Positions 55,715 through 64,000 of a stretch of DNA of 64,000 nt are shown here, piece after piece. Position numbers and translations under genes: made by a program. Source of the stretch: Oncomelania hupensis (Eukaryota; Mollusca; Gastropoda; Littorinimorpha; Pomatiopsidae); assembly GCA_036898135.1 (NCBI GenBank), contig CM072511.1, positions 159,329,652 to 159,393,651 on the forward strand, in the 5' to 3' direction. Under the pieces are notes generated by a model. The model was given only the letters and a program-made list of their open reading frames with translations, was not told where the DNA came from and ran no database searches. Every line of letters starts with the position of its first letter. Positions within the stretch are counted from its first letter, which is position 1.

Positions 55715-56395
55715 TTTATAGGGTCCAGCAGACTGCAAAGAGCCGAATAAGGACCAAAATTTGGTTGAAAGAGGACTCATTACATTACATTACATTACAT
55801 AATTGTTGCTTTAGGTCCAGCGGACTCTTCTGAGCCAAATCAGGACCGGACAACCCCAAATCCGCATAAAAGATCTGTTAAAACAACCCTAGTGGGAAAA
55901 CTGAATGCCCTCCACCAGCCAGTCACTTTACAATAAAGACATCCCACGCAGGGGACGGCTGAGGCTTCACCCCAACTTATGGAACCCCCGTTTACAAAAA
56001 CAAAATAGAATACAAACATCATTATAAATTATCAACAAAACATATACATATAAAATGCCTACATTGCTAAATAATAACATCATAGGAAGCCCTAGTGACC
56101 ACCTGGTAGAAAGCGTCCAATATTCCCAAGCTGATCCAACAGACCTCATACACAAACAAGGAGTCTTGTCCCGGAAGAGTTTTCAAGAAAAAGGGTACGA
56201 GACTGGTCTTGCGAAGAAGACGATAGTATAGCAGATTGATAGAACAGAGCAGGAATGAGAAAGAGCAAATGAGAAAGACAGCGACAGTGGGAATTTAAAG
56301 CACTAAATTTCCAGAAAGTGGGGATACTATTTATACTGAAACCCCTGGCACCCCAACGGGGGCGAAAGAGGACTCGCCCTTGAGCCGTATAAAAG
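55715..56395 (-). repeat. R600 3' fragment interrupted by another R600
   Basis: 55715-55778 is the R600 3' end on the minus strand; 56364-56395 continues it. A younger full R600 lies between, so the family inserted into itself. Confidence 0.75.
55779..56363 (-). mobile_element. R600 retroposon, copy 3
   Basis: 585 bp on the minus strand, flanked by GAAAGAGGACTC (55767-55778, 56364-56375). The ATGTA tail is at the left (55780-55800), and the 5' end 'ccgttggggtgcc' at the right. Same order of shared blocks as copies 1 and 2. Confidence 0.85.
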
Positions 56396-57171
56396 ATAAC
56401 GGTAAGATTCATTGAAATACATGAAAGTTGTTCTAGCGGGTTGGATTAGATGAAGGATCAATGTAAGAGGGTTTGAGAATCACTTTTGCCCAGGATGGTG
56501 AGGTCACGTCGCCGCCATTCTTTCACTGAGAAAAGTATTTAGGTGTGTCTGACCTAACAATTTGTTTCTTTGTTAGTTTGTTTTTCTTCTCCAAATTCCA
56601 ATGTCTGAAATATCCAACACTTTAGTAATGAAAGCATAGCAGCTGCTGTACTGTGTCAATCAATACCAGGATGAACAAGATCCACCCCAAACCTACCTAG
56701 TTTAAACTTACCTGAATTCCAATACTGGGGCTGAGACGTCAAATTTGCATGAAAAGTATGAACACACTGATTAGATCTGATATGCTACTGAAACCTAAAA
56801 TTTAAAATTAAAAAACGTATAGTACACCTTTAAATTACAGCATGCTAAAATGCAATATAATGTATACTGTTTACATAGGTGACAATTGGCGATAATTGAA
56901 TAGTTTATACAGAGTGCTTGAAAAGTAACTCCCTACTGGAAACTCAACGTTTGCCAACAGGGCCGCCTTTGCGTGAAACAAAATGTACCCTGGTCCTAAC
57001 TGCGATAGAATGTCATTGCTGATCAGTGGTTTCATCCCACGGTGCCGGGAACAGCCTACAATGGCACTTGAGAACGAACCAATTTATTTCAATAACAAGT
57101 TTTGAAATAAATTGGAAATATACAGCTGCACAAATGTGCGTGTGTGTGTGTGTGGGTGGTTGTGTGTGTGC
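56396..57171. other. Spacer without recognised features
   Basis: AT-rich DNA with no ORF or repeat I could assign. Confidence 0.4.
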
Positions 57172-57455
57172 ACACTTACACAGTGTTATCTGGACAAAGC
57201 AGTGAACATCTACATAACTTGTATTGACATGCCTACTTATTTTGTCAGAACAATGATCCGTTAGGGTTAGGGCTGGTTTAGAGTTAGTGTTAGGGTTAGG
57301 GTTAGGGTTCGAACACTGCAAAGTACTTAAAAATGGGGACGAAATATGACCCATTGTCAGCACAACGTATGTGGCGTTTCGGGAAAGTCATGATAATATT
57401 GTGTAACCTCGGCTGTGTGGGTGTGCGTGTGTGTGTGTATGTGTGTGTGTGTGGG

Positions 57456-57499
<44 letters not shown>

Positions 57500-57505
57500 T
57501 AATAA
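57172..57505. repeat. Repeat family H copy with TTAGGG units and TG tract
   Basis: Matches 1369-1600 throughout ('gtgttatctggacaaa', 'gacccattgtcagcacaacg'). It carries three exact GTTAGG/GGTTAG units near 57288-57309 and a long TG tract (57455-57500). Confidence 0.8.
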
Positions 57506-57818
57506 ACGTACTCAAACTGTGGCTACAGCAGTGTGATACATGTGATGATACAGTTGAACATTATATTATTGTACATTTTTATATTACCTAAAATGTGCAC
57601 GAAGCACATGTGAACGCCCGTCGTGATTTCTTTGACATGCATGCTCGTCCATTAGCTTTAATTCAGTCTTCTGTGTATAAATAACATTTGAAGCGAATTG
57701 TTTTAAAAATATCAAATATGCCTTATGTCTTATGCCTTCAAAGAAGGCGTAAGCAAGCGAGAGAGCGAGAGGTGGTCTCATTGTGGTATGTCTCGGATGG
57801 GGCGGAGGTGCCCTCCAT

Positions 57819-58070
57819 CTATGTATCTGCTCCGTGCAGGCGGATAAAAATGAGCTGTCCTGTGCATCGCGACATGGAGCGGAGTCGCCCCAACGTGTAC
57901 GTGTTAACCCCGCCATCCATGTACACCACCACCTTTCTCTCCAACCCCCACACGCAGCTCTCGTTGGCCACCGTGATGGCTGGAGGGTAGCTGGATCTCT
58001 CCGCCGTTTCCTGCCCACAGAGCGCACACACAAAGCAAACTGACTGACTCTTCATCACGACCTTGACCCT
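57819..58070 (-). CDS. Unrecognised gene, last coding exon (candidate)
   Basis: The minus-strand frame ends TAG at 57819-57821 and encodes 83 residues with CFVCALC, ESCVWGLERKVVVY and MDGGVNTYTLG. Codons favour G/C in the third position, as in real genes. With the acceptor at GTAG (58071-58074) it is in phase 0 with the exon at 58260-58456. The stronger-looking acceptor TTTACAG, four bases upstream, would hit a stop in this frame, so the exact border is uncertain. No family recognised. Confidence 0.45.
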   Translation of the reverse strand, partial: RVKVVMKSQSVCFVCALCGQETAERSSYPPAITVANESCVWGLERKVVVYMDGGVNTYTLGRLRSMSRCTGQLIFIRLHGADT

Positions 58071-58259
58071 CTACCTGTAAAACAAAATAATGTCCAGTAC
58101 ATAATTCCTTTGATGGCAATACAGCTAGATTTGGTTGAATTGAAATTGAAGCGAAAAATGACACTCCCGAGTTACGACCGTGACTCTTTACCTGTACAAC
58201 AAGTGACCTTTTGACCTGACCTTGACCCTTTATCTGTAAGACAAGGCAACGTGACTGAC

Positions 58260-58456
58260 CCGCAGCTGCTCTCGCGGGCTGTCGGAGCTCAGACGGCGTG
58301 TGGGGAAGTTGTGGGCTTCCAGGGCTGCGAGTAAGGGGGCAGGGGAGTGGTAGTCGTCGTCCACGGCGTCCAGTTTGCAGTTCATGCTGGTGGACGCCAG
58401 GATGAAGACGTCGTTGAGCGACAAACTGTCACTGTGCGGACTGTGGTCAGCCTCAC
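58260..58456 (-). CDS. Unrecognised gene, internal exon (candidate)
   Basis: 197 bp between GTTCAG (acceptor) and CGG|GTCAGT (donor). It encodes an acidic, Ser/Leu-rich segment (HSDSLSLNDVFILAS, then DDDYHSPAPLLAALE). It begins in phase 1, compatible with both 60648 and 61432 upstream, and ends in phase 0. Confidence 0.5.
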
Positions 58457-59337
58457 CTGAACGATAGGCTAATGTTTACTTCTGCACTCATCACGCAATC
58501 ACAATCAGAAGCTTTAGTGTCCCCAACCAACAGCAAGGAAGGAAACTTATTTCGCAGAGTACAACAAATCATTGGCAATCACATTCACGCAATACAGTCA
58601 GTACTCGTAGAATATAACATCAATTCATAAAAGCAAGTAACACCAAACTTGCATTCAACCATTCCACTCCCAGCTGAACTAAAAACATTCCCGACCATTC
58701 ATCTTCTCCCCCTTTCAAGCGCAGCAGCTCGCATACTCCTGATGACATAGTAGGCTATCAGCCTTTTGCCCTCTAAATAGACGTGCATTTATGAGCACAC
58801 TAATTACTGGTCACACTGGCAGGCTTTCGGGCATCGGGGGCCGGGGTTATGAGCGCGACTTTCAGGCCAGCGACCAGCAACTTTCAGTCTCGCGACAAGG
58901 TGCGCGGGTTATGAGCCCCGATTATTGCAGTCGCAGGAACCGATAGTCGCTCAAACACAGTCGTGACACCCCCCCTCGACTAGCGGGCGTCAAGGGACAC
59001 AAACTCTGCATTCGGCCTACCTTTTGTTGGAACTCCGTGCGTGTGTGTGTGTGGGCGTGTGTTTGTGTGTGTGTTGGTGCGCGCTTTTGTTTGCTGACAT
59101 GTGCCGTGTATTATGTTTTGTGGAATATGAATGAATAGATCTAAATTGTTTTTATCGTTGTATTATCCACCGACGCGCAAGGCAAATTCTTGTAATATTT
59201 CAAGCAAATAAAAGTTGTATGTCTTATGTCCATTTATTTTTTTCAAATCTAATATCAAATATATGTCAATAAGCTTTCAATAATAAAATCAATCAATCTG
59301 TTGTCACCATAAAGCTGTACTTATTGTTTTTTGTTTT

Positions 59338-59339
<2 letters not shown>

Positions 59340-59432
<93 letters not shown>
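59340..59432. repeat. CT microsatellite
   Basis: Nearly pure CT, about 46 units with one slip. Confidence 0.95.
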
Positions 59433-59436
<4 letters not shown>

Positions 59437-60257
59437 AAATAAATCTGTTTAGTAACGGGCTTTAAATTGAGCTTTTGCAATAGCAATTTTTATGTATTGT
59501 ACTTCCAAAATCTAGGACCCCAAAGGCTGACTCTTTTTAGGGGCACAGCCAAATGAAGGGAATTTTTAAACACTGTAATAGATGAGTAAAGAATTAAAAA
59601 CAAAAATAGTTCTTTAATGTAAAGATTAAAATTAATTCGCAATCAACCTAACCAAAAACAAAACACATTCACACACATAAACACACACATGGTTCCTTCC
59701 ATGTTACGCAGCAAAATCAAAATCAAAAGTAGGCGGAAGCCAGGGGGCGATGGGATTGATAGCACCAATAGTGCTAAAAATGGGACAGGTTGAGCGACTT
59801 CCAAGTCGCACGCTCATACTCCGCACCTAGTAGGCGGCACAGCTCGGTTGACTTAATAGGCGTCCGAACTGAACGTCGTCCGACTATTGGTAGCGTTTTT
59901 CCTAACCCCGACCCTTGTTATCTGATGAAGTTTGCCTATTAAAGGGAGGTGGGGTATGGAAATCTCCCCCCAAGTCAGTGGAGTACACTATGTTTTACCA
60001 AAAAAAAACCAACTTATCTAGACCATTTTTAAAGGCATGTGCAGACTGTTTCATGTGTTAGAAATTTAGTTAAAAAATGCAATTCTGATAATGAAAAAGT
60101 GCTGGTAGTATAAGCATTTTTTATTTGTTTGGTTGATTTATAGTTATGACCTCGGGTTGAAGAGCCTTCAACCCTACAAAATAGGGACCTTTTGGTTTGG
60201 GGGTCATTTTTGTTTTAAGGATTTTGAACACCTCAATCATAGCGAGAGAACAATAAA

Positions 60258-60380
60258 CACCGTCATAGTCATAGAGTGAGGACTATACACACCGTCATAG
60301 TCATAGAGTGAGGACTATACACACCGTCAAGGTCATAGCGTGAGGACTATACACACCGTCATAGTCATACAGTAGTATGA
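60258..60380. repeat. 32-bp minisatellite, four copies
   Basis: The unit contains 'caccgtcatagtcatagag' and 'tgaggactataca'; the third copy has small changes and the fourth is partial. Confidence 0.9.
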
Positions 60381-60647
60381 AGACTTACAAACCACATCAA
60401 GCAGGCAGGAGACTCCTAATAACAACACTGACACAATCACACAGACATACAAACACAACACAATGCAAACTTCACAGACAGGGTCTGTCGACATGCATGT
60501 TTGACTAACTATTGCACAGACAGGGACCAGTTTTACGTAGGGGTGACAAAAAGGAGACAGATGGGAGAGAGCGAGGAGTGCAGATAATGTATAAAAAAAA
60601 CAAACTATGTGTGGCAGACCTACAGGTGGCCATCTCACTGCACTCAC

Positions 60648-60869
60648 CAACACGGAGCTGCTGCAGTCTGGCCAAAATTTCATCGATGCAAGCCTGACAG
60701 CGCCAGGGCAAATCGTAGCCTTGTGGCGTTGTCGTGTGCTTCCCTCTGTTTTCCCGATACGCCTCTCCTGCGACCACCAGCAACAGCAGCAAAATCATCA
60801 TCATCGCCATCGACTTCTTCTTTTCCACGATAATCAAATGCACTGGCCTATTTTTGATCCGCAAGCTTG
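60648..60869 (-). CDS. Unrecognised gene, exon with signal-peptide-like segment
   Basis: On the minus strand, ATG at 60808-60810 starts MAMMMILLLLLVVAGEA, an excellent signal peptide, then a basic segment and PWRCQACIDEILARLQQ. The donor is GTTG|GTGAGT after 60648, phase 1. It may be a first exon: TATAAGG lies near 60896. It may instead be internal, from an acceptor ACTCAG at 60870, because the frame is open there and in phase with 61432. If first, the product is a small secreted protein. Family not recognised. Confidence 0.5.
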
Positions 60870-61431
60870 CTGAGTAAAGCGCTCTGAGAAACGCCTTATA
60901 CAACTAAGCCAGCCTGATGACTCATATGTACGCGTGTTTTAGAAAAATAACATTGTTAAAACATTTTTAAAATGGTGGAAAGTTTACAAGGACAATTTGA
61001 CAAACATTTATGACGAAATGGACAGTCTGGCTGTATCATCCAACATAGTTGTAGCACGCTTAAAGGCACTTGTTCAGACCATAAGCTTACAGCTGTACCC
61101 AAGCACATACAGAATTAGTCAACATTGGAGTAAATAACGAAACTTGTGTATAGATCTAACGAAATTTGTGTATAGATCTAACTAATCTTGTCACAGCTGG
61201 TTGTGGCTTAGTTAAGATCGCCAAAATGATCCTCGCGCGCAAACCGGTACAACCTGTTACTGGTTTCCCCCTTCGGCAGGCATGCAGAGGAGGTGGCCCA
61301 AAATAGAAAAACGCTTTACATAAGGCGCCCTTCCTCTTCTCCTCCCTTCCTGATCACCCTCCCCCCCCCCCACTGCCCTCCCTCCCCTTCCCCCCTCCCT
61401 CCTCCTTTTTTCTTCCCTGATGTCTTCTTAC

Positions 61432-61597
61432 GGTAGTGGTTGATGTGTACCACGCTGTCAGTGTTGTCGTGGGCGAGGTGTTCTGACAGGAGGCATTTGC
61501 TGCTGTAGGGTTTGACGTTGCCCTGCTTCATGTCACGCGCCTTCTTCACCTCCTCTATTACACCAGGAGGACAGCGCAGGGGTTCATCAAGGAAAAC
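61432..61597 (-). CDS. Unrecognised gene, upstream exon (candidate)
   Basis: 166 bp between GCTACAG (acceptor) and ACC|GTAAGA (donor) on the minus strand. It encodes FLDEPLRCPPGVIEEVKKA and ends with TDSVVHINHY. Phase 0 to 1, so it can join either 60869 or 58456 in frame. Earlier exons would lie beyond this window or be unrecognised here. Confidence 0.45.
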
Positions 61598-61602
61598 CTG
61601 TA

Positions 61603-61672
61603 GCGTACAATACAATACATTACAAAACAATGCAATGCAATACGATACAATACAAGGCAATGCAATGGTTTA
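61603..61672. repeat. TACAA/TGCAA repeat
   Basis: A degenerate pentanucleotide array just upstream (in gene sense) of the exon at 61597. Confidence 0.85.
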
Positions 61673-61999
61673 CAATAGTTTGTCTTAAATTAATTATAAG
61701 AAATTGGTCTTATCTTCTCGAAAGAAAAGATATTAAATACAATAAAATTCGTTGTAATTTCGTGCCATTTAATATATTATACTAAATGAGTGATGACTAT
61801 TTGTTTGAGAGTGTGTGTAGCATGAGATTGTATGTTTTTTTCTTGTTGTTGTTGTTGCTACAAATCGCAGATTTTTTAGTCTGGTGCCGTCTAGTAGCAA
61901 ATCACATATACAGCATTGTAGTAGGAGAGTGAAATGTCTTACTCTCAGTAGTACTAATGGGTGTTAGACTTGTCCGGCGCTCTTTCAATCGTTAGCTTC

Positions 62000-62475
<476 letters not shown>

Positions 62476-62535
62476 AGATATGGTGGAAGAGACTGGTCGA
62501 AGTGACGGAAAGCTAGGACAGCAATTTTGTATTCA

Positions 62536-62677
<142 letters not shown>

Positions 62678-62714
62678 GGAGCTATTTGCTGGTTTTTTCC
62701 AAATCCCCAGTCAG

Positions 62715-62870
62715 TTTCAAAATGTGGCGATCTGTAACCCATGCTCATACGTTTCACGCACTCTCACATACACAGCAAACAATCGTTCAAAGACGTGGTG
62801 TAAAAGGCATGGAGATTGTTATTTAGAATACAGAATGGAAACCGAATTGTATTTCCAAAACTTGAGATTG
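62715..62870 (+). repeat. Repeat family I copy
   Basis: 'tggcgatctgtaacccatgc', 'cacagcaaacaatcg' and 'acgtggtgtaaaaggcatgg' in family I order; this copy is uninterrupted. Confidence 0.75.
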
Positions 62871-62874
62871 ACTG

Positions 62875-63250
62875 TACCCAACTATTCAATTTCTTGTTCC
62901 TCTCCAGCAAATCCATCAATGTCATCCGCAAAGCGAAGGCTGGAGATTGTTCTACCCACTATGCTGACTGTGCCTTCGTGATCTGCAAAAGCATCTGACA
63001 TGATGCACTCCAAAAAGATGTTGAAGAGTGTTGAAGAGAGTAGGCATCCTTGACGCACGTCGATGGTTGTTCTGAACCAGTTCCAGATGGCGCTGTTGTG
63101 GAGGAATGCATTGATAGCCTTGTAATACAGGCTGTGATGACTTCAATAATATTGGGACTGACATTGTGAACTCTCATTGTTGCTCATAGAGCTACAAGCC
63201 AGACTGTCAAACGCTGTATTGAAGTCTACAAATACATGATATAGATGTTG
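62875..63250 (-). pseudogene. RTE LINE reverse-transcriptase fragment
   Basis: The minus strand has DVRQGCLLSS, EGTVSIVGRTISSLRFADD and GFAGEEQEIE in different frames, the RTE palm region with frameshifts. Close to the copy at 35165. Confidence 0.8.
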
Positions 63251-63254
63251 TTGG

Positions 63255-64000
63255 TGTTGTAGGAGCACATTTGAACAAATCTGCAACTGCCGGATCATTA
63301 AAGAAAAACAACTCCAACATCAAAAGGACCTATACCACAACTTCATCGATTTCAAAAAAGGTTTTTGATAGAGTCTGGCACAAAGGTTTGTGGCACATTC
63401 TGCGGCGTTTCAATATTGAAGAAGGCTTTGTCCAAAGAATCGAAGCACTTTACAACTATACTAGCAGTGCAGTCCTGCTTAATAAACAAACTGGAGAAGC
63501 CTTCCAGACCACAGAGGGTGTTCGCCAAGGCTGCATACTGTCTCCTATCCTCTTCAACTTGTTCCTAGAAAACACCATGGAAGAAACTCTCCTGGACTTC
63601 CAAGTACTATCTCCATTGGTGAAAGACCATTGTGCAACCTGCGCATCGTTGACGACATTCATCTAATGGAAGACAGCGATCAGGAACTCCAAGATCGACA
63701 GACAGGCTTGTTGACCGGGCAGGTGCTTATGGCATGGAGGTCAGCTCTGAAAAGAGCAAGGTGCTAATGAACGGTCACAGTAACATCAGCACCAACATCA
63801 CCTTGAACGAGAAGCTGGGTGAGGTGAAATCATTTAAGTGTATTGACTCCCTCATAACAAATGATAGCAGATCCAACACAGAGATCAAGAACAGACTGGC
63901 AGTGGCCATGTCAACCTTGGCAGGCTTGAACAAGATCTGGAAGAGTAGAGATATTCATTTCTGCACCAAAGTTAAACTCTTCAGTCTCTGGTCCTGGCCA
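63255..64000 (+). pseudogene. RTE-type LINE fragment, diverged subfamily, cut by the window end
   Basis: Plus-strand frames encode FDRVWHKGLWHILRRF and GVRQGCILSPILFNLFLE, then, after frameshifts, NLRIVDDIHL (the RT active-site block, VDD here), GAYGMEVSSEKSK and NKIWKSRDIHFCTKVKL. It diverges from the FADD subfamily in this window and is non-functional because of the frameshifts. Confidence 0.8.

Larger units (their letters stand above)
58457..60647. other. Intron of the minus-strand gene, repeats
   Basis: Includes an AT-rich repeat relative (58500-58680), a CT tract of about 90 bp (59340-59432), a TG tract (59040-59075) and the minisatellite at 60258-60380. No further exon recognised. Confidence 0.5.

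Noticed and set aside
57688..57990. 100-codon plus-strand ORF
   Set aside because: Overlaps the candidate minus-strand exon, whose codon third positions look more gene-like; the plus frame has no splice context.
62875..64000. Twin-primed RTE insertion
   Set aside because: The inverted halves cover the same RT region and differ in sequence, unlike the contiguous halves at 50430-50767.

Overview
This is animal nuclear DNA, most likely from a marine lophotrochozoan and probably a gastropod mollusc. The reasons are spliced genes with GT-AG introns, several tRNA-headed SINE families, RTE-type LINEs with short tandem tails, a Kolobok DNA transposon, and very many long di- and trinucleotide microsatellites. 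The species cannot be named from the sequence. No bacterial operon, CRISPR array or intact tRNA/rRNA gene was seen.

Layout. 1-6.3 kb is repeat-rich intergenic DNA with SINEs, a 595-bp hAT-like element with near-perfect 8-bp target duplications, and an ATC microsatellite. 6288-19194 is one nearly intact LTR retrotransposon (two 1622-bp LTRs, ATACT target duplication). Its single 1539-codon ORF runs Gag-protease-integrase-reverse transcriptase-RNase H. This is Ty3/gypsy-type sequence in a Ty1/copia-like gene order, as in the Gmr1-like group, with a SCAN-like capsid region. A 4470-bp Kolobok-like transposon (TTAA duplication, intact two-exon transposase of 608 aa) is nested in its 3' LTR.

20225-51722 holds the best host gene: four exons, all in phase, giving a 588-aa four-helix membrane protein resembling TMEM221. 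Its introns (5.8, 22.0 and 1.9 kb) hold most of the repeats: truncated RTE LINEs, one with a 5' inversion; two solo LTRs sitting inside microsatellites; three copies of an unrecognised ~600-bp retroposon with 12-14-bp target duplications; and SINEs, including a composite of a tRNA-like A box and a 5S rRNA-like segment.

51.7-64 kb holds more repeats and, on the minus strand between 61597 and 57819, four phase-compatible exons of a gene I do not recognise (possible signal peptide, CxxxxC pair). The window ends in a LINE 3' end and two oppositely oriented RTE reverse-transcriptase fragments.

Mobile elements dominate. The LTR element with its nested transposon lies about 1 kb upstream of the TMEM221-like start codon, so it may affect that gene's promoter region. 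All calls come from reading the sequence; no database search was run.
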